Assembly (NCBI GenBank): GCA_964469565.1
Contig: CAYXZD010000008.1
Span: forward strand, 100,379-164,378
Direction: 5' to 3'
Source of the DNA: GCA-2720975 sp964469565
GTDB lineage: Bacteria; Planctomycetota; UBA1135; GCA-002686595
Length of the DNA: 64,000 nt
A model generated the notes under the pieces. The model ran no database searches, was not told where the DNA came from, and was given only the letters and a program-made list of their open reading frames with translations. Below are positions 48,882-57,734 of the stretch, piece by piece. A program made the position numbers and the translations under genes. Every line of letters starts with the position of its first letter. Position 1 is the stretch's first letter.

Positions 48882-49447
48882 GGATCCTTGCGTGAATAGC
48901 GGTCCACGAGCCGGCTCTGAAAGAGCATGAAGACTATGGTCAGGGGAGCGATTCCGAACACTTTGAAGGTCGTCCAAAAATCGTCGGACTGGGTCCGCCA
49001 GACAAGTTCATTCAAGCCGGCAAGCAAAACGAAGAAGCAACCAAAGCGTACGGTCAGCTTAGCCCAGCCTTCATCGGCGAGATCGAAGGCCTCTGCAAAA
49101 ACTGTCCTTAGGAAGAGTCGCTTGCAGGCGAGACCCCCGAGCAGGATGGCGGCAAAGAGCAGGTTGACAATTGTGGGCTTGAGTTTGATGAATGTGGCGT
49201 CTTGCAGGTACAGAGTGAGCCCACCCATCACTAAAACGAAGACTGCTGTGATGAGTGGCACCATGGGCCAACGTCTCTCAATGCGGCGGGAGACCACCAA
49301 GGAAATTGTGATGGCGAGCATGAATACGCCGGTGGCCCAATAAAGATCCTTGAAGCGCTGTGCCAGGAAGAACGCCGTGAGCGGTCCAAACTCGATCAGG
49401 AGTTTGCGTGTGGAATGGGTTGGAGTGGATTCTGACTCTGAGGACAT
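48878..49447 (-). CDS. yciB: YciB/IspZ-like inner-membrane protein
   Basis: The 189-residue membrane protein has five to six hydrophobic helices and the YciB (septation protein A) pattern: LIEFGPLTAFFLAQRFKDLYWATGVFMLA at the start, LTLYLQDATFIKLKPTIVNLLFAAILLGG in the middle, WAKLTVRFGCFFVLLAGLNELVW, and DDFWTTFKVFGIAPLTIVFMLFQ near the end. YciB is tied to envelope integrity and cell division in E. coli. Here it heads an operon with the probable selenoprotein and the rhomboid protease; the 4-bp overlap (48878-48881) implies coupling. Confidence 0.9.
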   Translation of the reverse strand: MSSESESTPTHSTRKLLIEFGPLTAFFLAQRFKDLYWATGVFMLAITISLVVSRRIERRWPMVPLITAVFVLVMGGLTLYLQDATFIKLKPTIVNLLFAAILLGGLACKRLFLRTVFAEAFDLADEGWAKLTVRFGCFFVLLAGLNELVWRTQSDDFWTTFKVFGIAPLTIVFMLFQSRLVDRYSRKDP

Positions 49448-49574
49448 TTGGGGTTTGAGGGCGGGATGGGGTAGGGGCCCGCCGGAATCGCCGGGAAGGA
49501 GAATCGAATCTGATACAGTCGGCTTTGTGGATGCAGTCTATCACCCCTAGGGCTTCCACCCCACAATAGCCATC

Positions 49575-51506
49575 GTGCGAGTGTATCTTCGATTGAGAGT
49601 TCCCCGGTCCCTAGCTCCGGGACCCGCGAGAGCCGTTGGCTTCGCACTCAGCTGGCTTTTAGGATTGACCTGTTCCATTGCAGCGGGTCGTTCCCAGGAT
49701 CCACCTTCAGCCTTAGCCATCAATGCTGTCGTGGACAAAGGCGTGGATTATCTCCTCGATCGTCAGCAACTCGACGGCAGTTGGCACTATGGCCAGTCGC
49801 CTCGGATGGGGTGCAGTGCGCTCGTGCTCTACACTTTATTGTCCTCCGGTTTATCCCCGGACTCTGAGCAGGCGCTCTTGGCTGCGACCCATCTGGCGCT
49901 AGAGCCGCTCCCGAGCCAGACCTATGACTGCGCCTTGGCTATGATGGCTCTCAGCAAAGCCGACCCTGACCTGTATCGGGGGCGGCTGGATGATTTGGTT
50001 GAGATTCTCGTGGGTTGGGAAGAGCGAGGCGGGTGGGGATACCCTGGAACTCCCGGGAAAGGGCAGGGGGGCTGGCAGGATCTTTCGAACACTCAGTATG
50101 CAGTGATGGGGCTGTGGGCCGCTGATCAGGCTGGAGTCAAGGTTCCCAAGGGCATCTGGTCTCCCGTAGCCCATGGGCTCATGCGTTACCAAGAAAGCGA
50201 CGGAGGCTTCGCCTATAGACAGGAAGGTGGTGACAGCACGGGCTCGATGACCACGGCGGCCGTGGCCGCCCTGTCGATTTGCCGTGACCAGCTCGATCTT
50301 GCGGAAAACCCCCGGCGTGACAAATACGGCCTCTTAGAAGGGCTTGAACAGGGGGCGGCTTGGATAGGAGAGCATTTTTCGGTTCGATCCAATCCGGGTA
50401 GGGGCGACACCCATTTGGGGTACTATCTTTATGGCCTTGAGCGCGCAGGCGCCCTGGCGCCTACCGCTCTGTTCGGGGACAATCGCTGGTATGACGAGGG
50501 CGCGCAGCGCTTGGTGGCGGACCAGCATCGGCAGGGCCACTGGCGTTCTACGCTGGGTGCTGGGCTGCCGCAGACATGTTTTGCACTGCTCTTTCTGCAA
50601 CGGGCGACGGCCCCCGAGACGGGTTTGGCCGCTGCGGGGCTCGTGGGTGGTGGAGGCGTTTCACACGAGGCATCTGCTTCTCCGGTGCGGTTGTCGGCGA
50701 GCGGACATGATCCCACATCGATGTGGGTGACCGGTTATTCCCAACCCGTGCGGAGTGCATGCGAGTGGCCAGGTGAAGAAGGGCGCGGGCCCCGCGTGGA
50801 GCGTGTGATTTGGTTAGCGAATGGCTTGGAGTTCAAGCGGATTGAGGGTAATCCTAACCAACCCTCCGGGCATGAGCGATATGCATGTCAGTTCACATTT
50901 GAGCATTCCGGGGCGAACCGACTGAGTGCTGAAGTGCATGTACTCATGCCACCCACCCGGGATGCATCGGGTCGCAGAGTCCCCTCCGCATTTCGGATTC
51001 TCAAGTCGAACGATCTGTTGGTTGAAGTAGAGGCCGATTGCCCGGATTGGCTCTTGCAAAACGCCCGAGATCGAACTGCGAATCTTCTACGGGGCCAGAC
51101 CATTCATGTTGAGGCGTCGGACGCTCAACCAAGACACCCAGCAAGCCTTGTGTTGGATGAACGGCAGGACACATACTGGTTGACTGATCACCGATCTGGT
51201 GAATCTCGCCTGACACTGGAGTTTGAGTCTGCAGTGACGGCCAACACGGTTGTGCTCGGGCACGCCCGTCGGATTCCCTTTGAGGCGGGCGCCTTTGCGC
51301 GAGCGTTAGAGGTCCAAGTTACAATCAACGACTCTTCGACTTATACGTTGAAGATGTATGCTGACGAGCGGCGCAAGAGTCGCCTGCGGTTACCAGGACG
51401 CCGGCAGATCCGGCGCATTGATTTGGTGGTCACCACGGTTGTTCCCACCGAACGTGGGGGCCGCCTGATGGGTTTTTCTGAGGTGGAATTGCAGCTTGTG
51501 CGTTAG
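49575..51506 (+). CDS. Secreted prenyltransferase/squalene-cyclase-like toroid protein with discoidin-like C-terminus
   Basis: The 643-residue product has a signal peptide (VGFALSWLLGLTCSIAAG). An alpha/alpha-toroid follows (~45-350), with typical QW-like repeats: YLLDRQQLDGSWHYGQ, RGGWGYPGTPGKGQGGWQDLSNTQYAVMGLWAA, LMRYQESDGGFAYR and QHRQGHWRSTL. The terpene-cyclase DxDD acid motif is not visible, so it is probably a binding toroid rather than a cyclase. The C-terminal ~120 residues form a discoidin/NPCBM-like beta domain (LTLEFESAVTANTVVLGHARRIP...RLMGFSEVELQLV). The start is GTG 49575. The end overlaps the convergent S1 gene by 4 bp. Such proteins are common and uncharacterised in Planctomycetes. 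Confidence 0.82.
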   Translation: MRVYLRLRVPRSLAPGPARAVGFALSWLLGLTCSIAAGRSQDPPSALAINAVVDKGVDYLLDRQQLDGSWHYGQSPRMGCSALVLYTLLSSGLSPDSEQALLAATHLALEPLPSQTYDCALAMMALSKADPDLYRGRLDDLVEILVGWEERGGWGYPGTPGKGQGGWQDLSNTQYAVMGLWAADQAGVKVPKGIWSPVAHGLMRYQESDGGFAYRQEGGDSTGSMTTAAVAALSICRDQLDLAENPRRDKYGLLEGLEQGAAWIGEHFSVRSNPGRGDTHLGYYLYGLERAGALAPTALFGDNRWYDEGAQRLVADQHRQGHWRSTLGAGLPQTCFALLFLQRATAPETGLAAAGLVGGGGVSHEASASPVRLSASGHDPTSMWVTGYSQPVRSACEWPGEEGRGPRVERVIWLANGLEFKRIEGNPNQPSGHERYACQFTFEHSGANRLSAEVHVLMPPTRDASGRRVPSAFRILKSNDLLVEVEADCPDWLLQNARDRTANLLRGQTIHVEASDAQPRHPASLVLDERQDTYWLTDHRSGESRLTLEFESAVTANTVVLGHARRIPFEAGAFARALEVQVTINDSSTYTLKMYADERRKSRLRLPGRRQIRRIDLVVTTVVPTERGGRLMGFSEVELQLVR

Positions 51507-52753
51507 GAGGTTGCTCCTCCTAGGGCGTTTCTCAGTAGGTCACCCAAATTGGTCCCGAGTGGGGCATCGAGACCCCGGCCGCCGCCTCTAGGGCCATCTA
51601 GGGCATTGTTGAGGGCCTTGGATGAGGATCGGCGGAACCGCTCAAAACCGAGCGGATCGCTGTCTTCCGTTTCAAGATCAAACGGATCGATGCGCCCACC
51701 GTCACGTCGGAAGAGCGAGAGTTTGGCGCGTTTCAGAATGGGGCAAATCTCCACGAGACGGACGGGCAGCGGTTGGCCGACTCGGATCTGGGCAGTGTGG
51801 TTTTGCCCCCGTGGGTGGCACTCCGCATGGGGGAGGCGGCCGACAACGCCGGGCTCGAGTTCAATGAGTGCACCGTGCTGAGAAACGGAGATTGTCGTGC
51901 CTTCGACGATTGCGTCGGGTCCGTGGTCCTTGGCTAGACGGCGCCATGGGTCCTGCGTGAGTTGCTTGATGCCTAACCCAATGCGCTTGCCACGTTGGCG
52001 AATGTAGAGTACCTGAGCATCGACGTTGTCACCGATGTTGAAGAGCTCACCCGGATCGTCGGTGTGCTCATGGCGCAAATTGGCGACATGGATGAAGCCC
52101 TCCTGCCCACGTCCAAATCGGATAAAAAGGCCAAAGCCTTCGATGCGCGTGACTCTCCCGGTGACACATTGACCCACCCGCACTAGGGGTAATGACCCGT
52201 GAGTTTTTTGGGATCGTGTTGCGCGTAGGACGCACTTTCGTGACAGCACCACACGCTCGCGTTCTGCGTCCACCTCGATGACTTCGCACGTCAGCGTCTT
52301 GCCGAGTAATGGGCGCAAACCTTGGGCGCGAGGAAGTCCGCATTGGGATTGCGGCATGAAGGCATGGAGCTTACCGGCTTTGAGTTGCAGCCCCCCAGGG
52401 ACCACTCGTTGGACGCGGGCTTCGACCCAAGACCCAACTTCCATGTTCTCCCAGGAAGAGAGATCGGAGCTGCCCACGAGTGCTAGGGCCCACAGACTGC
52501 CTTCCTTTCCTCGAAGGGTGAATTCATGCTGTTGGTCGATGGCAGGAGGATCGTTTTCATTGCAGAATCGACGCAATTCGATGACCCCTTGCATGCGTGG
52601 GCCGAGTTCGACAAAAACGTCGTTTCCGTATATTCCCACGATGGTTCCTTTCCATGTGCGTAGCGTATGAGCCCCATGATCCGAACTTGGGTTCGGCGCA
52701 GAATTCGACTTGGAGCGGGCCTCAAAACTCATGGCGGGCTGGTGCTGGCGCAT
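51503..52753 (-). CDS. S1-domain RNA-binding protein (ribosomal protein S1-like)
   Basis: The 416-residue protein has about four S1 (OB-fold) repeats. These are WKGTIVGIYGNDVFVELGPRMQGVIELRRF (~33-105), GSWVEARVQRVVPGGLQLKAGKLHAFMPQSQ (~107-175), GQCVTGRVTRIEGFGLFIRFGRGQEGFIHVANL (~190-265, the most canonical) and a last one around DAIVEGTTISVSQHGALIELEPGVVGRLPHAE (~280-345). The C-terminal tail is Gly/Arg/Ser-rich. It could be a second S1-like protein acting on translation or RNA decay rather than the ribosomal S1 itself, which usually has six repeats. It is divergent from the exopolysaccharide genes. Confidence 0.88.
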   Translation of the reverse strand: MRQHQPAMSFEARSKSNSAPNPSSDHGAHTLRTWKGTIVGIYGNDVFVELGPRMQGVIELRRFCNENDPPAIDQQHEFTLRGKEGSLWALALVGSSDLSSWENMEVGSWVEARVQRVVPGGLQLKAGKLHAFMPQSQCGLPRAQGLRPLLGKTLTCEVIEVDAERERVVLSRKCVLRATRSQKTHGSLPLVRVGQCVTGRVTRIEGFGLFIRFGRGQEGFIHVANLRHEHTDDPGELFNIGDNVDAQVLYIRQRGKRIGLGIKQLTQDPWRRLAKDHGPDAIVEGTTISVSQHGALIELEPGVVGRLPHAECHPRGQNHTAQIRVGQPLPVRLVEICPILKRAKLSLFRRDGGRIDPFDLETEDSDPLGFERFRRSSSKALNNALDGPRGGGRGLDAPLGTNLGDLLRNALGGATS

Positions 52754-52969
52754 GGGATTCTCTTGTGTTGTCGGGTGGGCTGCGGGTCCTCCGAGAGGTG
52801 TCTCACAATTAGACCTGTGCCATCCTAGGGCCTTCAGAGGTCGATTTCATGGGTGATGGGGGCCTCCATGAGAGCCGGGGGCTGCGAATGGCCTCGCCCT
52901 AGTCGCCTTCTCTTGGGGTAGCGAATTGAGGCCCTCTCGATACGATAAGGCACCGCAACTCTCCCACAA

Positions 52970-53680
52970 ATGAAGAAACTTCTACGAATACCGTTCCTCG
53001 CCGGTGCCTTCCTCGCTGCCTGTGCTTCCCCACGCGGACCCGCACTTCCCGACATTGCAAACGAGGTCAATGCTGTGGGAGGCTTTCCGGATAAAGACCT
53101 CATCGTTCCCGGTGATTTGTTGGGGGTGCAGTTCGCAGCTAGTTTCGAGCTTGGCCAGCCCAACCTCTCTCAGCAGGTGGCCGTTCAGAGGGACGGGACG
53201 ATCAGCTTGGTGGGCGTGGGCACTGTTCAAGCGGCCGGTCGCACTCCTTCGGATTTGACCGAGAATCTTGCAGAGGCCTACGAGGCCGTGCTCGGCCCGA
53301 ACCCGTTATTCGCTGTGACGATTGCCCAGCAGGCGCCGCGCATTGTGCACATGATGGGGGCTGTGGGGAAACCAGGTCCACTGCCACTTCCGCCTGATCA
53401 TGAAGTGACTCTGATCGAGGCCTTTGCAGAGGCCGGCGGCGTGGCGAGCCAAAAGTCGTACTTGGGCAACACCCTTCTCGTGCGGTGGAGCCCCGAGGAG
53501 TCGCGCTACGTCTCCTGGGTCATCGATGCGCGAACCTGTTGGTGGGGATCATCAGAGATGGTGTACCTGCGTCCCGGCGATCTCGTTTACATCCCCAATA
53601 CCCCCGTGGTTGAGGTCAACACTTGGATCGACTTGTGGATGCGCAACATGATCCCCTTCCCCCGGATATTTGTGAACTAG
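52970..53680 (+). CDS. Wza-like polysaccharide export lipoprotein
   Basis: The 236-residue protein has a lipoprotein signal (LAGAFLAACAS). The polysaccharide-export domain follows (LIVPGDLLGVQF...QVAVQRDGTISLVGVGTVQAAGRTPSDLTENLAEAYE) and then a SLBB-like segment (PRIVHMMGAVGKPGPLPLPPDHEVTLIEAFAEAGGV). The C-terminus YLRPGDLVYIPNTPVVEVNTWIDLWMRNM ends in a possible outer-membrane helix. It is shorter than E. coli Wza (~380) and has one SLBB unit fewer. Wza-type octamers form the outer-membrane channel for capsule/EPS. It is first of a three-gene set with the Wzz-like and BY-kinase-like genes. Confidence 0.9.
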   Translation: MKKLLRIPFLAGAFLAACASPRGPALPDIANEVNAVGGFPDKDLIVPGDLLGVQFAASFELGQPNLSQQVAVQRDGTISLVGVGTVQAAGRTPSDLTENLAEAYEAVLGPNPLFAVTIAQQAPRIVHMMGAVGKPGPLPLPPDHEVTLIEAFAEAGGVASQKSYLGNTLLVRWSPEESRYVSWVIDARTCWWGSSEMVYLRPGDLVYIPNTPVVEVNTWIDLWMRNMIPFPRIFVN

Positions 53681-53726
53681 TCCGACCCCGACTGGCCTGC
53701 TATCCACTCCCGCACGGAGAAGCGCC

Positions 53727-55370
53727 ATGGACACAGCACCTACATTTGACGATTACGAAGACGAGGGCGGCTCAACTCTCGACCTGAAAGTTCTGTTGTT
53801 GTACGGGGCTTATCGGTCCAAGGGGAGGCTTCTAGTCTGCACCTTCCTCGGGGTCGTCGGTGGATTGTTGTATGCCGCATCCATGCCCAATGAGTTTCAA
53901 TCGGTGGCTCAGGTGAAAATGCTCCCCGATTCCCGTGGTGGGATGACTCAGGAAGAGGCCTACGGCATAGGTGGATCGGGCAAGGAACGCTTTGGTCCCG
54001 GCGTGGCGGACCTAGTCTTCTGGATGCGACTGCAGGATTCGGTTTTTAGTGAAGTCAGCCAAAGCCTGTCACCCTCTTGGATCCTCGGACCGGCGAATCC
54101 TACTCGTGATGATACGGCTGAGACTTCTCCTCTTGTTGCGGGTTGGCACCAACTTCAGGCGTTCATGCAGACGAAAGATGGCAAGGCGATCAATGACGAA
54201 TCTCCTAAGGCTATCCAGGCTGCGGCGGAAGCGATCAGGAATCGTACGCTGATCAAACGCACGAGTGATTGGGTCTTCATGTTGACCGTGGTATCGAATT
54301 CAGCAGTGAAGGCTCAGGTCATCAACTATCAGCTCACCCAGGGATTCTTGGCTCAGCACCGGCGTACACGGGCCGAAGCGGGTCTGGCATTGGTGAAGAA
54401 GCTAGAGGCGGACGCATGGGAGGCGCAGCTCGCCGTAGAAACAACTGGCCAGGAGTTTCAGGAGTTTCGGCGGAGTTGCGGTGTATTTGACTTCACTGCG
54501 GACTGGGCGGCCATCAATGCTCTTGTAGCCCAAAAACGCAGCGATCTGATTGACAAAGGTGCAGCCTTAGAGGGTCAGCGCAAACTAGTGGCGCACCTGA
54601 CCGAGCGGCACGCAGCCATGCCCGACGATGTGGAGGTTGAGATCCCCGCCACGATGGGAATCAACCCCTATTGGTCCGGCATCAAGGACAAGATTCTCGG
54701 CAAGCGAACGACTCTGGCAGAATTGCAGGGCAAGGCCCAAACGACTGTCAACAAGAGCGCCATCAAGGCACTGACGAGCGTCCTTGAGGGGCTTGAAGGT
54801 GAGCTAGAGGGAGTGGAGCAGACGGTGGAATTGGCACCTGCGCGGACCGATCTAGTCATGAACGAGGCCAAATTCTCCCTAGAGGTGCTGCTTGTTGAGG
54901 CCGAAGGTGAGCGGGATCGCCTAGAGAGCGAACTCTCTGTCCTGCCGGTGCAGCTCGCGGAGGCAGAGCAGAAGCGGGAGGAGATCGGGGCGTGCAAGGT
55001 AGGCCACGCGGACTGGGAGCAGCGGCTTGAGCGCAAGACAGCGGCCCACCAACGGATAGCGGCCCGGTTGCTTGTGGCCCGCCAGCAGGTGAAGCTCGAT
55101 GAGTCTGGGGAGACCAATCTCAAGCTGTGGTTAGAGCCGACCCTCAATCTCGACAAGATCGGACCCAAGCGAAGTAAAATCCTGTTGGGTGGGCTTGCGA
55201 TCGGACTCTTACTGGGCCTAGGCCTTGCGGTCATGAGACAATTGTTCGACCCCCGTGTGCGCTACCCGGAGACTCTGGAGAAAACTCTGGGTCTGAAAGT
55301 GCTCGCTGTCGTGCCTGACTTGCGTCGATTGCGAAACTACCCCAAGCGGGCTCGGGCGGACCAAGCATGA
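53727..55370 (+). CDS. Wzz-like chain-length/polysaccharide co-polymerase
   Basis: The 547-residue protein has a cytoplasmic N-terminus. A first membrane helix (GRLLVCTFLGVVGGLLYAASM, ~31-52) is followed by a long periplasmic coiled-coil region (~170-470, rich in Glu/Lys/Leu heptads). A second helix (ILLGGLAIGLLLGLGLAVM, ~482-500) is followed by the conserved DPRVRYPETLEKTLGLKVLAVVPDL. This is the GNVR/Wzz architecture of co-polymerases that set EPS chain length together with a BY-kinase. The kinase-like gene overlaps its stop in ATGA (55367-55370). Confidence 0.9.
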   Translation: MDTAPTFDDYEDEGGSTLDLKVLLLYGAYRSKGRLLVCTFLGVVGGLLYAASMPNEFQSVAQVKMLPDSRGGMTQEEAYGIGGSGKERFGPGVADLVFWMRLQDSVFSEVSQSLSPSWILGPANPTRDDTAETSPLVAGWHQLQAFMQTKDGKAINDESPKAIQAAAEAIRNRTLIKRTSDWVFMLTVVSNSAVKAQVINYQLTQGFLAQHRRTRAEAGLALVKKLEADAWEAQLAVETTGQEFQEFRRSCGVFDFTADWAAINALVAQKRSDLIDKGAALEGQRKLVAHLTERHAAMPDDVEVEIPATMGINPYWSGIKDKILGKRTTLAELQGKAQTTVNKSAIKALTSVLEGLEGELEGVEQTVELAPARTDLVMNEAKFSLEVLLVEAEGERDRLESELSVLPVQLAEAEQKREEIGACKVGHADWEQRLERKTAAHQRIAARLLVARQQVKLDESGETNLKLWLEPTLNLDKIGPKRSKILLGGLAIGLLLGLGLAVMRQLFDPRVRYPETLEKTLGLKVLAVVPDLRRLRNYPKRARADQA

Positions 55371-56035
55371 ATCCTCGATCGGATCCGGGAACTTCCTTCG
55401 GGCGCCTGATTGAGTCGGTGCGTCCCCTCGCGGACACTATCTGGTCCAATGTCCTGCCCTTGAGGAAAGGGCCAGAGCCACTACGTATCATGGTCACTTC
55501 CGTAGAAGATCGCTCGGGTAACACCCTGATCAGCACGGCGTGTGCACTGGGTCTTGCACGCAACACACGCCAGTCGGTGGTGCTATTGGAGGCCAACTTG
55601 CGGCGGCCGGCGGTGGCAGGTCTTTTGGGCTTAGAACCCGATCCAGGACTGGCGGAGTGGTTGTCAGGTGATCTTGACTTGGAGTCCTGCCTACTCGAGT
55701 GGCCCCATTGCCCCAACCTCACCGTCCTGCCTGCTGGTGGGCCGCGCGAACCCGTCCCCGGCGAACTGAATGAGCCTCACGTTCAAGATGCGTTGAATGG
55801 GCTCTTTGAGCGCGGCAGTTTCGTGGTTGTCGATGCCCCCCCTTTGCTGGAATCTGGGGCATCCAGGGCCCTGCTGGACCATGTGGATGGTGTCGTGCTT
55901 GTTCTTGACGCTGGTGCAAGTGCCAAGAGGGCTGCGCAGCAGACGATTGAGACTGTCGAAAACGCAGGGGTCGTGGTCTACGGAAGCGTGTTGAACCGAT
56001 TCCGTAATCCGCTTCCTTTCATGCGGGCGGAGTGA
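55367..56035 (+). CDS. Degenerate BY-kinase-like (CpsD/CapB type) ATPase
   Basis: The 222-residue protein aligns with tyrosine autokinases of EPS loci: RIMVTSVEDRSGNTLISTACALGLA (Walker A position), SVVLLEANLRRPAVAGLLGLEPDPGLAEWLSGDLDLESCL (Walker A' position), LTVLPAGGPREPVPGELN, and FVVVDAPPLLESGASRALLDHVDGVVLVLDAG. The key residues differ. The usual GEGK(S/T) is DRSGNT with no Lys, the A' Asp (LIDADLRRP) is Glu, and the C-terminal Tyr cluster is missing (the end is NRFRNPLPFMRAE). It likely lacks kinase activity and may only regulate the Wzz-like partner to which it is coupled. Confidence 0.85.
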   Translation: MNPRSDPGTSFGRLIESVRPLADTIWSNVLPLRKGPEPLRIMVTSVEDRSGNTLISTACALGLARNTRQSVVLLEANLRRPAVAGLLGLEPDPGLAEWLSGDLDLESCLLEWPHCPNLTVLPAGGPREPVPGELNEPHVQDALNGLFERGSFVVVDAPPLLESGASRALLDHVDGVVLVLDAGASAKRAAQQTIETVENAGVVVYGSVLNRFRNPLPFMRAE

Positions 56036-56050
56036 TCGCCCAGTAACCCT

Positions 56051-57262
56051 CTAGAGGGTCAGGATTTCTGGGTGCAGATCACGCCCGTGCAGGTCTTGGG
56101 TGATCTCATCCACATAAACGGGATTGACGATCAGAACGATATCGGGGGCGTTTCCCTCGATTTGCAGCTGGCCGGGGCCGTCGATGCGCTGACCCGTACC
56201 CGGTACGTATTTGCCGTGTTTGCGTGGGTTGACGTCGATCACCTGGTCAATCGTGCAGGTGGGGTCGGCGAGATTGAGGAAACTGATTCCCCGTGTCCCG
56301 CTGCCCCATAGTGCAATTCGCTGGCCTTTCGCAGACCATGTTTGCAATTGCGCCTGCCAGTCTGTGATGCGGTCTGCGTATTCCCTCGCAAACGCACTGC
56401 TTAGTTCTGCGAGTTGGCTGAGGTCTTCGACGGGTGCCAAGATCGAACCGGTGGGTTCCTCGCTGATGCGAGCATCCAATGTGATGAACTGATCGGAGTA
56501 GCTCGTTTCGCTGTGGGTGACGTCAAACCCGCAAGAGGCTAGCAGCCGTGCTAGGCTCCCCCGTGAGAAATAGGTGCAATGCTCATAGGTGATCTCCCAT
56601 AGAGCGATATTGGCTAGGGTATACTCGGTATTGGGGACCTCGATAATCAGACTGGCTTGTGCACTCTTCCGCAAACCAGGGGCTAGTGTCTCCTTTAGAA
56701 AGGGCCGTGGATTTGGGATGTGCTCAAGGACTTGTCGCGAGATCACTGCATCGGCCTGCTTCCCGGCGTGCTCAGGCCCAAAGTATTCTCGTACGATGAG
56801 CATCTTGCCATCGAGGCGTTTGGTGGGGAGGTTGTCGGGATAGCTGGGGTCAAAGCCAATGCCCTCATTGTCACCCGCCTTGCATATCCTCTCAAGGAAT
56901 GCGCCGTTCCCACAGCCGACCTCCATGACGCGCTGTTGTCTGAGGCCGTGTCGTTCAACGACTTCGTGGGCCAGTTGTTCCTGGTAGCTCCTGAACAGGG
57001 CAGAGCCTTCGAGAGAATTCTCATAGGCATCGCTGTAGTGAACGCGAGACGAGTCAAAGGCCTTGTTCTCTATGAGACCGCAGTTGGGGCAGAACATCAG
57101 GTGTATGGTTCCGCGCACACAGGCCTGCGCACTGGCTTTGTCTGGCCACAGCTCGCACAGTAATACAGGAATGTCACGGGCTTCAAACACGGACAATCCT
57201 CCCGTGCTTCCACACCCTGAGCAGGGGGAGGATTGCGGTGATTGGGTGGGGGCATTCTCCAT
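56051..57262 (-). CDS. C-methyltransferase-like SAM enzyme with N-terminal zinc site
   Basis: The 403-residue protein follows the layout of sugar C-methyltransferases and relatives. An N-terminal zinc-binding region (CSGCGSTGG...FCPNCGLIENKAFD) comes first. The SAM-binding core has VMEVGCGNGAFLERICKAG and VISRQVLEHIPNPRPFLKE. The C-terminal Rossmann-like domain has IALWGSGTRGISFLNLAD. It probably methylates a nucleotide sugar or similar substrate in the cytoplasm. Its position beside the EPS export genes, though convergent, fits a role in EPS sugar modification; that is inference. Confidence 0.87.
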   Translation of the reverse strand: MENAPTQSPQSSPCSGCGSTGGLSVFEARDIPVLLCELWPDKASAQACVRGTIHLMFCPNCGLIENKAFDSSRVHYSDAYENSLEGSALFRSYQEQLAHEVVERHGLRQQRVMEVGCGNGAFLERICKAGDNEGIGFDPSYPDNLPTKRLDGKMLIVREYFGPEHAGKQADAVISRQVLEHIPNPRPFLKETLAPGLRKSAQASLIIEVPNTEYTLANIALWEITYEHCTYFSRGSLARLLASCGFDVTHSETSYSDQFITLDARISEEPTGSILAPVEDLSQLAELSSAFAREYADRITDWQAQLQTWSAKGQRIALWGSGTRGISFLNLADPTCTIDQVIDVNPRKHGKYVPGTGQRIDGPGQLQIEGNAPDIVLIVNPVYVDEITQDLHGRDLHPEILTL

Positions 57263-57734
57263 GGCGATGGATTCCGTCGGTGCAAAAGGGCTTGAGGATT
57301 CCGAGTACCTTTAAGGAACCAGACCCGGCGGAATGGTGCTAGAGGTCGGGCGAGAATCCTAGGGTCGACACTGCGGCCTCTATTCAATTCCGAGGAAGTT
57401 GCAATTGGAACGATCTTGGATGACCTGAAGCGTCATGAATGCCTCTTAGGTGCGGACAAGGCCGTAGTCTCAATATAAGACAGGAACACCGTTTACGCCG
57501 AACGACGATCTCTTCGCAGTAGAGCCCTAGCGGATTCTGTCCAGGCGTGGGACACTATTCCACCCACCGCATCGCTTGTCTCCCTATCCGCAACGCCGCA
57601 GTCTTGCGCTCTGAGTCCCCGCTTGGACCGCCATCTCGGGTTGGGCCAAAGGAGGTTCAGAGAGCGGCTCGTCCACAATCTGATTTATTAGTTTCCCCCT
57701 GCTCTCATGCCCTCCCAGGCATGCGTCCATTGCA
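57263..57734. other. 472-bp intergenic region
   Basis: This lies between the divergent methyltransferase and Calx-beta genes. It is less GC-rich around 57380-57490 (AATATAAGACAGG at about 57471-57483), which may hold a promoter. I see no gene, tRNA or long hairpin. A run of clean leader sequence precedes the ATG at 57735. Confidence 0.35.
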
